Notes under the pieces: model-generated
Told to the model about the DNA's origin: nothing
Databases searched by the model: none
Seen by the model: only the letters and a program-made list of their open reading frames with translations
Made by a program: the position numbers and the translations under genes
Part shown: positions 1 through 7,763 of the stretch, piece after piece
Position numbering within the stretch: position 1 is the stretch's first letter
Layout: each line of letters starts with the position of its first letter
Assembly: GCA_036003365.1 (NCBI GenBank)
Contig: DASYSL010000033.1
Location: 1 to 18,433 of the forward strand
Reading direction: 5' to 3'
DNA from: DASYSL01 sp036003365
GTDB lineage: Bacteria; Eisenbacteria; RBG-16-71-46; DASYSL01
DNA: 18,433 nucleotides

Positions 1-67
1 GGGGCCTTCGCGGGGATCGTGCAGCCTGTAGTTCAGCGTCGTGCAAACGCGGCCGGTCGCGGCCGTC

Positions 68-547
68 TCAATCGGCGGGTTGGCCCCCCGCCAGGATGCG
101 CGCGATGGCCTCCGGAGCGCGCACCGGCCGGCCTTCGCGCCCCAGGAAACAGTGCTCCGTGTGGCCTTCGGCGGCGAGCGTTCCGTCCTCTTTGAATAGA
201 CGGTAGTCGAACCTCACGATGGTGCGCCCCAGTTTGCCGATCCGCGTCACGATCCAAACCAGATCGTCGTAGCGCGAAGGCGCGAGATAGCGGCACGCGG
301 CTTCCGTCACCGGCAGAAACACGCCTTCGGTCTCGAGCGCGCGATACGTGTAGCCGCGCGAGCGCAGCCACTCGGTGCGTCCGACCTCGAACCACACCAG
401 GTAATTGGCGTAATACGCCACGCCCATCTGATCACTGTCTCCGTAACGCACGCGCACGGCGTGCGCATGCTCTTCGGGAGCGACCTGGAACGCGGGACTC
501 GCGGCGGCGGGAGTCTTCTTTTCGGGAAAGGGCGAAGGCGGAAGCAT
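68..547 (-). CDS. Acyl-CoA thioesterase, YbgC/4-hydroxybenzoyl-CoA thioesterase type (hotdog fold)
   Basis: The 159-residue product contains the hallmark early segment VRVRYGDSDQMGVAYYANYL (about residues 32-51). Its D-Q-M-G-V-x-Y-x-x-N pattern carries the catalytic Asp of the 4HBT/YbgC hotdog family. This is followed by FEVGRTEWLR and a typical second half ending near EAIARIL. Family members hydrolyse short-chain or aromatic acyl-CoA thioesters in the cytoplasm; the substrate cannot be read from sequence. The first 30 or so residues are a Pro/Ala-rich extension beyond the usual 130-140 residues. I see no strong Shine-Dalgarno before this ATG, so the start is the least certain part. YbgC often sits beside tol-pal genes, but none is visible here. 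The gene is divergent from the alpha/beta hydrolase, and the family assignment is firm. Confidence 0.9.
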   Translation of the reverse strand: MLPPSPFPEKKTPAAASPAFQVAPEEHAHAVRVRYGDSDQMGVAYYANYLVWFEVGRTEWLRSRGYTYRALETEGVFLPVTEAACRYLAPSRYDDLVWIVTRIGKLGRTIVRFDYRLFKEDGTLAAEGHTEHCFLGREGRPVRAPEAIARILAGGQPAD

Positions 548-554
548 GGGGCGC

Positions 555-563
555 TGGTATCAT
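555..563 (+). promoter_or_regulatory. Extended -10 promoter element for the alpha/beta hydrolase
   Basis: TGGTATCAT at 555-563 is an extended -10 (TG-n-TATCAT, five of six matches to TATAAT). Transcription would begin near 570, about 35 bases before the ATG at 606. No good -35 is present, which extended -10 promoters tolerate. It lies downstream of the alternative ATG at 546, so it argues for the 606 start. On the opposite strand a TTGACC (578-583, complement) could be a -35 for the thioesterase, but its -10 is poor. Confidence 0.5.
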
Positions 564-605
564 GCGAAAAGAGAGAAGGTCAAGGGCGCGGAGCCCGGGG
601 GCGCC

Positions 606-1451
606 ATGACGAAAGCGACTCGAACTGTTTCCCTTCGCACAGGAGCCGAGATCGAAGTCTGGACGGACGGCGCGAACATCGACGAGCCGCCGCTCGTTCT
701 CCTTCCCGGCGTCGGCGGCAGCAAAGAGCTCCTCGGCCGGGTGTTCGAGCTTTTCGCGCACGATCGGCGCGTCGTCGCCATGGACCTCTCGCCGCTATTC
801 GAGCGCCGCGTCTCGGTTCTCGAGTCGTCGGTGCGCGACGTTCTCGAGGCCGTGGACGCGCTCGGGCTCGGCGAATTCGATCTGCTCGGCCAATCGTTCG
901 GCGCCCTGGTCGCCACCCGTGTCACACGCGCCCGCCCGGATCACGTGCGCAAGCTCATCCTCGCCGGGCCCGCGGTCATCCCCAGCTCCTGGGCCGCGCC
1001 GGCCATCTTCGCGCGCTGGCTGGGCGCTGGCACGCTCATCCGCTTCTGCCCGCGATCGTTGCGCCCGCAGCTCGCGCGTCTCGTGCGCAAATCAGGCGGT
1101 TTCGCCATCGAGCCCGAGCTGGAAGGCGAAGGATTCGAAGACCTGGTGACGCGAATCCAGATCCTGCGCGTGCTGCCCTGGGTCCGCCGCATGTTCGCGG
1201 TGCGCGCGATCTCCTGGCGCACGGAGCTGGAAGGCATCGAGGCGCCGGTGCTGGTCATCGAAGGCGCCCGCGAAGCCGCGCTCCTGCCCACCAAGCTCAT
1301 CGTCTTTTTCGATCAGCGCCCCAACACGAAGTACGTGGAGATGCCCGGCGGCCACATGCCGTTTCTCGTGCGCCCCGAAGACTTCGTGAAGCTGGTGAAC
1401 GATTTCCTGAACGCGAGCCATGGGCTCGTGCAGCAGAAGGTCGAGGCCTAG
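606..1451 (+). CDS. Alpha/beta hydrolase of unknown substrate
   Basis: The 281-residue product has an alpha/beta-hydrolase layout. An oxyanion-region loop LLPGVGGSK lies at residues 32-40, the nucleophile elbow GQSFG at 95-99 makes Ser97 the nucleophile, and GGHMPF near residue 250 supplies the catalytic His. The acid position after the strand VLVIEG holds A-R-E rather than the usual G-x-x-D, so Glu223 may replace Asp; this is inference. There is no signal peptide, so it is probably cytoplasmic. An in-frame ATG at 546 overlaps the thioesterase start, but I chose 606 because the putative promoter lies between the two. The 3' end overlaps the convergent peptidase gene by 4 bases. Substrate and pathway cannot be inferred; esterase, lactonase or haloalkane-dehalogenase-like activity are all possible. 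Confidence 0.85.
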   Translation: MTKATRTVSLRTGAEIEVWTDGANIDEPPLVLLPGVGGSKELLGRVFELFAHDRRVVAMDLSPLFERRVSVLESSVRDVLEAVDALGLGEFDLLGQSFGALVATRVTRARPDHVRKLILAGPAVIPSSWAAPAIFARWLGAGTLIRFCPRSLRPQLARLVRKSGGFAIEPELEGEGFEDLVTRIQILRVLPWVRRMFAVRAISWRTELEGIEAPVLVIEGAREAALLPTKLIVFFDQRPNTKYVEMPGGHMPFLVRPEDFVKLVNDFLNASHGLVQQKVEA

Positions 1452-3634
1452 CGGACGATCGCCCCCAGCCTACCCGCGGCCTTGTCCAGCGCCGCCTCCA
1501 GCCTTCTCATCCCGGCATCAAGATCGGCTTGGTTCTTCTCCTTCACCGCTTGCGCGGGCTCGGGGAAGATCACGGCTTCGTATCCGGTGTCGTAGCCGGG
1601 CGCATAGATGAGATGGCGATACCAGGGACGGCCCTTGAGGCCGTCGGGCGCGAGGAAATCTTCTTCGGCGGCGACGAGCGCGTCATTCACCTGGGAGAGG
1701 GCGTTGGTGGGCAGTGTTTGTTCGAGCCGGGCGCCGGCTTCGCGCATGCGGCGCGCCGAAGCCAGCGCCTTCTTGGTGTCGAGGCGCAGCCTCTTGTTGG
1801 CGTCCGTTTGATCGTCGTTGTCATCGTCGACCTTGCGCTGCAGATCGACGAGCGCGTCTTCGATCGTCTGGCCATAACGGGAGTAGTGCAGCGGTAGCAC
1901 CGGCGCATCCGCCATGCGCGTCAGGATGAGCCCCCAGAAGCGCGCCGCCGTGCCGTGGTACAGGAACATGCGGTCGCCGAAGTGCTCCATCCAGTTCAGA
2001 TTGTCGTAGGCGCTGTGATAGATGCCGTTGGCGCCGGAGAAGCGGAAGTCCATCGAGGGAATGCCCAGTCGATCGATGAACACGGTGTAGTCCGAGCCGC
2101 TGCCGAGCGCGCCGATCTGCGCTTCGTTGGTGCGCGACGGCTGGCCTTCCGCCTTGCGCACGCGCTCCTCGGTGCGCCACCGCTCCTTGGTCGACGCCTT
2201 CTGCGCGGTTTCCCAAGTGTCCCGGATCGGCTTTCCGGTGACGGGGTCGTTGACCTCCCCCGCCGCCTCGACCAGGAAATCGCGCAGCGAGGGCACGCCC
2301 GCCATGCCGAAGTCGCGCCCGCTCACCGCCGCGTCACAGTTGAAATAGGCGACGGCCTTGCCGGGCAGCGTGCGCGCATTGTCCTCGCCCCACTCGGTCG
2401 AGCCGAGCAAACCGTATTCCTCGCCGTCCCACGAGCCGATGACGATCGTGCGGCGCGGTTTCCACCCCGTCTTGAGCGCCGCGCCGAGCGAGCGGCCCAG
2501 CTCGAGCATGGTCGCCGTGCCCGAGTTGGGATCGTTGGCGCCGTAGACCCAGGCGTCGCGATGATTGCCGCACACCACCCAGCGTTCGGGCGTCTCGCTA
2601 CCTTTGATCGTCGTGATCACGTCCCAGATGGTGCGCATGGCGTAATCGTTCACCACTTCCATGCGCACCTTGGCCTCGCCCGGGCCCAAGTGGTACGCGA
2701 ACGGCAAGCCGCCCTGGAATCCGTCCGGCACGTTGGGCCCGTCGAGGCGCGACAGGATCTTTTCCGCCTCGCCATACGAGATGGGCAGGCTCGGAATCCT
2801 GGGCATGTTCTTCATCTCGGCGCGCGTGAGCCGCTTGGCGCCCTTGGTCGAAGCCCAGCCCGGCGTGGTTGGGTCGCCCGGCGCCGTCGAGAGGTACTGC
2901 ACGCTGCCGCGTTGGATCGCGCTCGGATGGCGCCACGGGCCGCCGGGATAGATGTCGCCTTTCATGTAGCCGTCGTCGGCGGGATCGGAATAGATGAGCA
3001 CGCCAGTGGCACCGCGCTCCTCGGCCAGGCGCACCTTGAGACCGCGGAACATGTTGCCATAACGCACGAGGACGATACGTCCCTTCACGCTCACGCCCAG
3101 TTTGGCGAGCTGATCGAAATCGTCGGGACGCCCGTAGTTCGCGTACACCACCTGGCCCGTGACCGTGCCGTCGGCGGAATAACCGTGGAACCCGCTGAAG
3201 AAGCTCGAATCCGCGGAGTCCTTGTCGCCCTCGATCCGATCTTCACGAAGGGAGAGCGGCTCTCGCACCGGCTCGGTCAGCTCGAGCGACACGCGCTTGG
3301 GATAGTTGAGCAGCACCTGGTACTCGACGAGGTCGGACTCGAGGCCGTAGGAGCGCATGCGGTCGCGCACGTACACCGCGGTCGCGTAGTCGGCCGGCGT
3401 GCCGGCGACATGCGGCTCCTCCGTCAGCACGCGCAGATTCATGCGCGCCGAGTCGGGCTGGGGCGTGGTGAGCAGCACCCTTTCCATGTCGCGCTGTTGC
3501 ATCGCGGTCTCGTCGTCGAAGCCGAGCAGCGGCTTGGGACGCACGCGCAGGGTCGGCGACGCACTGTCTTGGGCATGCGCGGGCAGCGACAGCAGGAAGG
3601 CAAGAGCGGCGAGAGCCAGCAAGCGACGCGGCAT
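1448..3634 (-). CDS. Secreted M28-family metallopeptidase (glutamate carboxypeptidase II-like)
   Basis: The 728-residue product resembles glutamate carboxypeptidase II and transferrin-receptor-like proteins. A Sec signal peptide occupies residues 1-21 (cleavage after AHA). A protease-associated domain covers roughly 150-290, the M28 catalytic core about 335-600, and a TFR-type dimerisation domain the C-terminus (RPWYRHLIYAPGYDTGY). The two-zinc site is intact: His358 (GNHRDAW), Asp368 (ANDPNSG), the catalytic/metal pair Glu405-Glu406 (WDGEEYG), Asp434 (FNCDAA) and His540 (GIYHSAYDN). It should be an exported, probably periplasmic exopeptidase trimming peptides or N-acylated amino acids. An AAGGAGG seven bases before the ATG fixes the start. 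It lies 53 bases after the MacB-type permease on the same strand and may be the last gene of that operon. Confidence 0.95.
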   Translation of the reverse strand: MPRRLLALAALAFLLSLPAHAQDSASPTLRVRPKPLLGFDDETAMQQRDMERVLLTTPQPDSARMNLRVLTEEPHVAGTPADYATAVYVRDRMRSYGLESDLVEYQVLLNYPKRVSLELTEPVREPLSLREDRIEGDKDSADSSFFSGFHGYSADGTVTGQVVYANYGRPDDFDQLAKLGVSVKGRIVLVRYGNMFRGLKVRLAEERGATGVLIYSDPADDGYMKGDIYPGGPWRHPSAIQRGSVQYLSTAPGDPTTPGWASTKGAKRLTRAEMKNMPRIPSLPISYGEAEKILSRLDGPNVPDGFQGGLPFAYHLGPGEAKVRMEVVNDYAMRTIWDVITTIKGSETPERWVVCGNHRDAWVYGANDPNSGTATMLELGRSLGAALKTGWKPRRTIVIGSWDGEEYGLLGSTEWGEDNARTLPGKAVAYFNCDAAVSGRDFGMAGVPSLRDFLVEAAGEVNDPVTGKPIRDTWETAQKASTKERWRTEERVRKAEGQPSRTNEAQIGALGSGSDYTVFIDRLGIPSMDFRFSGANGIYHSAYDNLNWMEHFGDRMFLYHGTAARFWGLILTRMADAPVLPLHYSRYGQTIEDALVDLQRKVDDDNDDQTDANKRLRLDTKKALASARRMREAGARLEQTLPTNALSQVNDALVAAEEDFLAPDGLKGRPWYRHLIYAPGYDTGYEAVIFPEPAQAVKEKNQADLDAGMRRLEAALDKAAGRLGAIVR

Positions 3635-3687
3635 GAAGCGGCCTCCTTGGCCGGGGCAAGACTCAGGAGATCGCGAAGCGAGAGACG

Positions 3688-4911
3688 CTATTCGTAACGG
3701 AGCGCCTCGATTGGATCGAGGCGAGAAGCTTTCCGGGCGGGATAATAGCCGAAGAAGATGCCGATGGCAGCCGAGAAGGCGAAGGCGAGGATGATCGACG
3801 CCGGGCGCACGATGGTGGGCCAGTGTGCCACCTTGGTGATGAGGCCCGAGGCCAGGCTGCCGAGGGCGATGCCCATGATGCCGCCCACGAGGCTCAGGAA
3901 GCCCGACTCGACCAGGAACTGCCAGCGAATGTCGCCGCTCCTTGCCCCCACCGCCATGCGGATACCGATCTCGCGGGTCCGCTCGGTCACGGACACGAGC
4001 ATGATGTTCATGATGCCGATGCCGCCGACGAGCAGGCTCACGGCGGCGATGGCGGTGAGCAGGAGCGTCATGGTCTTCGACGTCTCTTCGGCGGCGCTGG
4101 CGAACTCGTTCTGGCTGCGGATGATGAAGTCGTCGTCCTGGCCGGGACGGATGTGATGGCGCTGGCGCAGGAGCTGCGTGATCTGATCGATGGCTTCGTT
4201 CACGCGGTCGGCGCTCACGGCCGAGATCATGAGGGCCTGCACGCGCGTGGGATTGCTGGTCAGCTTGCGCTGCACGGTGGTGATGGGAGCGATGATGATG
4301 TCGTCCTGGTCCTGGCCGCCACCCGCCGAGCCACCTTTGGCGGCCAGGACGCCCAGCACCTTGAAGGGAAGATTCTTGATGCGCACCGTCTGTCCGGTCG
4401 GATCAATGCCGCTCGGAAAGAGATACCCGGCCGTGCTCGCGCCCAGCACGCACACCTTGGCCGCGCCGCGCACGTCGGCGTCGGTGAACAAAGCGCCCTT
4501 GTCGATCGCCCAGTCGCGGATGGCGAAATAGTCTTCGGTCGCGCCCTGGACCTGTGTGCTCCAGTTCGACTCCGAAGAGATCACCTGACCGCTGGACCGC
4601 ACCGTGGGCGACGAGGCGGCCACGGCCGGACACTCGCGCTTGATGGCGTCGGCGTCGTCGGTGGTGAGCGTCTGCACGTTGCCGAAAACGCGGGCGCCAC
4701 TGGCTGAGGACGTGCCGCCCATGATCATGACCACGTTGGTGCCCAGGCTCGCGATCTGCGCCTGCACCGAGGCGCGTGCGCCCTGGCCGATGGCCAGCGT
4801 GGCGATGACCGCGCCCACGCCAATGATCACACCCAGCATGGTGAGCGTGGAGCGGAGCTTGTTGCGCTTCAGCGTGCGCCAGGCGAGGCGCAAAGTCATG
4901 AGCAGGTCCAC
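3688..4911 (-). CDS. MacB-type ABC transporter permease (FtsX-like/MacB core)
   Basis: The 407-residue product starts with the typical DLLMTLRLAWRTLKRNKLRS leader and a first membrane helix (about 22-44, TMLGVIIGVGAVIATLAIGQ). A large periplasmic domain follows, then three C-terminal helices. The family motifs TERTREIGIRMAVGA and YYPARKASRLDPIEALRYE are present. I place the start at GTG 4911 because GGAG lies seven bases upstream inside the ATPase gene. The ATG at 4899 has no suitable Shine-Dalgarno. The gene begins one base after the ATPase stop, so the two are probably co-translated. In MacB of Escherichia coli the ATPase and permease are one chain; here they are separate, as in YknY/YknZ systems. 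It would be an inner-membrane mechanotransmission component; the substrate is unknown. Confidence 0.93.
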   Translation of the reverse strand: MDLLMTLRLAWRTLKRNKLRSTLTMLGVIIGVGAVIATLAIGQGARASVQAQIASLGTNVVMIMGGTSSASGARVFGNVQTLTTDDADAIKRECPAVAASSPTVRSSGQVISSESNWSTQVQGATEDYFAIRDWAIDKGALFTDADVRGAAKVCVLGASTAGYLFPSGIDPTGQTVRIKNLPFKVLGVLAAKGGSAGGGQDQDDIIIAPITTVQRKLTSNPTRVQALMISAVSADRVNEAIDQITQLLRQRHHIRPGQDDDFIIRSQNEFASAAEETSKTMTLLLTAIAAVSLLVGGIGIMNIMLVSVTERTREIGIRMAVGARSGDIRWQFLVESGFLSLVGGIMGIALGSLASGLITKVAHWPTIVRPASIILAFAFSAAIGIFFGYYPARKASRLDPIEALRYE

Positions 4912-4912
4912 G

Positions 4913-5725
4913 CTACGTCTCCGCGGCGGTCGACCATTCGTCGGTCGGCCACTGGGCCAGCTCGCGGGCGGCCTCGCGCGGCTTGTCCACGCGCACGTCG
5001 TCCACCAGGTGGCCGTCTCTGAAGCCAATGATGCGCGAGGCGTACTCGGCGATGTCGGGCTCGTGCGTGACGAGCAAGATCGTGAGACCGCGCTCGCGGT
5101 TCAGCCGCTGCAGGATGGCCATGATCTCGACCGAAGTGCGGCTGTCGAGGTTGCCCGTCGGCTCGTCGGCGAGCAGGAGCTCCGGGGAGTTCACGAGTGC
5201 CCGGGCGATGGCCACGCGCTGCTGCTGTCCGCCCGAGAGCTGCGAGGGAAAGTGGTTCATGCGCTCGCCCAGACCCACGATGGCAAGCACCTCGCGTGCC
5301 TTGGCCTCGCGATCCTGCGAGCTCACGTTGCTGTAGTAGAGCGGCACTTCCACGTTCTCGAGCGCCGTCGTGCGCGCGAGCAGGTTGAAGCCCTGGAACA
5401 CGAACCCGATGTAGCGGTTGCGCACCTGGGCGCGGCGATCCGAGTCGTAGGTCGAGACGTCCTCGCCGGCGAGGTAATAGGTGCCGGCCGTGGGGCGGTC
5501 GAGGCAGCCGAGCAGGTTCATGAACGTCGACTTGCCCGAGCCCGAAGGCCCGCGCACGGCGACGAACTCGCCCGGCTCGACGCGCAGCGTCACGCCGCGC
5601 AACGCCGGCACCTTCATGTCGCCGACAACGTAAATGCGCGTCAGATCCTCGACGCGGATGACCGGACGATGTCCGTTGGTGCCCGGGGTTCCAGCGTCGC
5701 TCGCGGCCGGGCTAGCGTCCGCCAC
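4913..5725 (-). CDS. MacB/LolD-type ABC transporter ATPase
   Basis: The 270-residue ATP-binding subunit has all nucleotide-binding motifs, numbered from the GTG start: Walker A GPSGSGKST (59-67), Q-loop FQGFNLL (about 111), signature LSGGQQQR (163-170), Walker B LLLADEP (183-189) followed by TGNLDS, and the switch His221 (VTHEP). The ADEPTGNLDS sequence is typical of the MacB/LolD/FtsE group. I chose GTG 5725 because GGAGG sits five bases upstream; an in-frame TTG at 5758 would add 11 Ala-rich residues. It overlaps the adaptor gene by 14 bases and is followed within one base by its permease. It should work on the cytoplasmic face, energising the adaptor-permease complex. Confidence 0.93.
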   Translation of the reverse strand: MADASPAASDAGTPGTNGHRPVIRVEDLTRIYVVGDMKVPALRGVTLRVEPGEFVAVRGPSGSGKSTFMNLLGCLDRPTAGTYYLAGEDVSTYDSDRRAQVRNRYIGFVFQGFNLLARTTALENVEVPLYYSNVSSQDREAKAREVLAIVGLGERMNHFPSQLSGGQQQRVAIARALVNSPELLLADEPTGNLDSRTSVEIMAILQRLNRERGLTILLVTHEPDIAEYASRIIGFRDGHLVDDVRVDKPREAARELAQWPTDEWSTAAET

Positions 5726-7187
5726 CCCTGCCTCCGCCGCCACGGATGCCGCCGCCAAAGCCCGGCGGCGCCGAGAGGTTGTTGCTCTGGGCGCTCGTCT
5801 GGCCTTCGATTCCGGTGACCACGAGGTCGCCTTCCTTGAGCGGGCCGGACACGACTTCCGTGAAGGCGCCGTCGGTGATGCCGGTGCGAATCGTGACCGG
5901 CTTCATCTTCTTGTTGGGCTGCAGCACATAGACGGTCTGGTTGCGCTGCTCACCGCCGCCGCGCCGCATGCCCATGCCTTCCCCGCCCATGCCCGCGAAG
6001 CGAGCCCGTGCCGCGGCCATCCCCGTGGTGTCGCCCGAAGCCCAGCGCGCGCGGCGAGCCGCCATGCCCGTGGTATCGCCGCCCCCCGCCGCGAAGCGGG
6101 CGCGACGCGCCGCCATGCCGGTCGTGTCCCCGTTCGCCATGCGCTGGCGCCAGCCACCGCGGCCGCCACCGCCGCCTCCGCCTCCGTTGCCACCGCCGGA
6201 GGGATCGCCGCCCTGAGCCGCGGCCGCATTGGCATTGCCGCGTCCGGGCAGCACGCCGCCTTCCACCTGGCTCGCATCCGTGGGCCGAAAGCGCAGGGCC
6301 GCATTGGGGACGCGCAGCACGTCCTGGCGCGTGTCGGTGATGAGCGTGACGTTGGCCGTCATGCCGGGCCGCAGCTTGTTGTCCGGATTGGGCACGTCGA
6401 CCAGCGTCGTGTAGGTGACCACGTTGTCCGTGACCACAGGCTCGAGGCGCACCTGCGATACCTGTCCCTCGAACGTGTCGTTGGGATAGGAGTCGACCGT
6501 GAACGTGGCGCGAAGCCCGGGGCGGATCCTTCCCACGTCGGACTCGTCGATCTTGGTCTCGACCCGCATGTGGCTCAGGTCTTCGGCGATCGTGAAGAGA
6601 GTCGGCGCCGACAACGACGCAGCCACCGTCTGGCCCACGTCCACGGCGCGCGACACCACCACGCCCGAGATGGGCGAACGGATGATCGCGTGATCGAGGT
6701 TCACCTGCGCGGTGCCGAGCGCGGCGCGCGCCTGCTTGAGCTCGGCCACGCGCTGGGCGTAAGCGAGCTCCGAGGCCTGCACATCGACTTCGGCGATCAC
6801 GTTCTGCTTGAACAAGGCCTGCGAGCGGTCCTGCGTGCGCTTGGCGTCGTTGACCGCGGCCTGGGCGTGCGCCACGTTGGCTTGCGCCTGGACGACGGCG
6901 GTGCGCAGGAGCGAAGGCTCGAGCTCGACCAGGATCTGGCCCTTGGTCACGTGATCGTTGTAGTCGGCGTGGAGTTTTTCGATGGTGCCGGAGATCTGGC
7001 TTCCGACTTGTACCTCGACCACCGGATTGATGGTTCCCGTAGCCGAAACGGAAGCCACGATGCGCCCGCGCTCGACGACGGACGTGCGCGGCTTGCCCTT
7101 GGCGCCCTTGGGCGAAAGCACCATCCATCCCAGAGCCGCGACGACGAGGGCGGCGGCGACATAGAGCCAGACTCTGCGATTCTTCAA
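5712..7187 (-). CDS. MacA-like periplasmic adaptor (membrane fusion protein) with Gly-rich repeat insert
   Basis: The 491-residue adaptor has an N-terminal membrane anchor (residues 6-25), a lipoyl/barrel-sandwich half near 50-90 (GQILVELEPS), an alpha-helical hairpin about 90-165, the second lipoyl half SPISGVVVSRAVDVGQTV (171-188) and a beta-barrel domain to about 300. The membrane-proximal domain (VYVLQPNKKMKPV onward) is split from it by a low-complexity insert at about 303-413. The tail (475-491) is also Gly/Arg-rich. It would bridge the inner-membrane ABC transporter to an outer-membrane channel, not encoded here. The start is a TTG; AGGG lies seven bases upstream and no other credible start precedes the anchor. 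It is the first gene of the adaptor-ATPase-permease set. The family is certain; the cargo is unknown. Confidence 0.93.
   Translation of the reverse strand: MKNRRVWLYVAAALVVAALGWMVLSPKGAKGKPRTSVVERGRIVASVSATGTINPVVEVQVGSQISGTIEKLHADYNDHVTKGQILVELEPSLLRTAVVQAQANVAHAQAAVNDAKRTQDRSQALFKQNVIAEVDVQASELAYAQRVAELKQARAALGTAQVNLDHAIIRSPISGVVVSRAVDVGQTVAASLSAPTLFTIAEDLSHMRVETKIDESDVGRIRPGLRATFTVDSYPNDTFEGQVSQVRLEPVVTDNVVTYTTLVDVPNPDNKLRPGMTANVTLITDTRQDVLRVPNAALRFRPTDASQVEGGVLPGRGNANAAAAQGGDPSGGGNGGGGGGGGRGGWRQRMANGDTTGMAARRARFAAGGGDTTGMAARRARWASGDTTGMAAARARFAGMGGEGMGMRRGGGEQRNQTVYVLQPNKKMKPVTIRTGITDGAFTEVVSGPLKEGDLVVTGIEGQTSAQSNNLSAPPGFGGGIRGGGGRGGGR
5997..6131 (-). repeat. Three tandem motif repeats inside the MacA-like adaptor
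   Basis: On the coding strand, residues 353-365, 370-382 and 385-397 read GDTTGMAARRARF, GDTTGMAARRARW and GDTTGMAAARARF, separated by four and two residues. Codons differ between copies at many synonymous positions (Gly ggg/ggc, Thr acg/acc, Ala gcc/gcg/gct) while the amino acids are nearly constant. A poly-Gly run precedes them and a Met/Gly/Arg-rich stretch follows. Confidence 0.85.
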
Positions 7188-7235
7188 GAATGCGCCCTTT
7201 CCGCTACGGTTTCCCGACCCCGGACCGTTGGTCTC

Positions 7236-7264
7236 AACCTAGGTACGGTCCCGGTGGCTGTCAA
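7236..7264 (-). promoter_or_regulatory. Sigma70-like promoter for the adaptor-ABC-peptidase operon
   Basis: Read on the minus strand, a perfect -35 TTGACA (7264-7259) is followed after exactly 17 bases by TAGGTT (7241-7236), a weak -10 with three of six matches. Transcription would start near 7229, about 40 bases before the TTG start of the adaptor. The region 7188-7349 between the two divergent units holds this element and the Shine-Dalgarno of the plus-strand gene. I see no clear promoter for the plus strand. Confidence 0.45.
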
Positions 7265-7349
7265 CCGAGCCATCCCCTCTGTTAGCCTGACTTGGCGCGG
7301 CATTGACGAACGGGCCGCGCCTCACTTCCCAGATCCACGGGAGACCCCC

Positions 7350-7763
7350 ATGAGCGCATCGCGCCGTGTCTTCGTCGCCTGCGACGACATGTTCTTCCGC
7401 GTCAACCTCGAAGCCCGCATCCGCTCCGCAGGGCTCGAGCCCGTGGGCGTAGAGCGTTTGGACGCCGTGAACGAAGCCCTGCAAGCGGGTCCGCCCCGCG
7501 CTGCGTTCGTCGACTTGCATCTTCGGGGCCAACAGGCCATTCCCATCATCGAGCGCCTGGCCGGTGCTAAGCCGGGCATGCCGATCATCAGCTTCGGCTC
7601 GCACGTGGACCAGGACCTGCTCGACGCGGCACGCCGCGCCGGTGCAGTTGCACTTCCACGTTCACGTTTCGACCGCGAGTTCGCGACTTTGCTCGGCAAG
7701 ATTTCCGTGGGAGTCTTGTCACCTTCTTTACAGAGTCCTCCCTCTTCAGAGACGAACGAGTGA
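7350..7763 (+). CDS. Stand-alone degenerate response-regulator receiver-like protein
   Basis: The 137-residue product has the alternating strand/helix pattern of a CheY-like receiver. VFVACDD (7-13) carries the acidic pair, AFVDLHL places Asp55 at the phosphoacceptor position, and MPIISFGS puts a Ser at the conserved Thr/Ser site. The conserved Lys before the last helix is not seen: the matching segment reads AVALPRSRF. There is no output domain, and the last 15 or so residues are a Ser/Pro-rich tail. GGAG six bases before the ATG supports the start. Its stop overlaps the GTG of the next gene, so translation is likely coupled. It could be a phosphate sink, a protein-protein switch or a phosphorylation-independent pseudo-receiver. 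The receiver fold is inferred from motif spacing alone. Confidence 0.75.
   Translation: MSASRRVFVACDDMFFRVNLEARIRSAGLEPVGVERLDAVNEALQAGPPRAAFVDLHLRGQQAIPIIERLAGAKPGMPIISFGSHVDQDLLDAARRAGAVALPRSRFDREFATLLGKISVGVLSPSLQSPPSSETNE

Noticed and set aside
1..67. Possible upstream gene fragment at the left edge
   Set aside because: The short open frames have no start, ribosome site or recognisable motif. Too little sequence is present to support a call.
461..1897. Long open frame in another frame across the hydrolase and peptidase genes
   Set aside because: It is Arg/Ala-rich, has no recognisable motif and overlaps two well-supported genes. Similar long shadow frames occur antisense to the peptidase, adaptor, phoU/pstB and Nudix genes, as expected at this GC content.
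3688..5725. Separate ATPase and permease as a frameshift-broken macB
   Set aside because: Each half has its own stop or start, a good Shine-Dalgarno and complete motifs. Split ATPase/permease pairs are a normal arrangement in this family.
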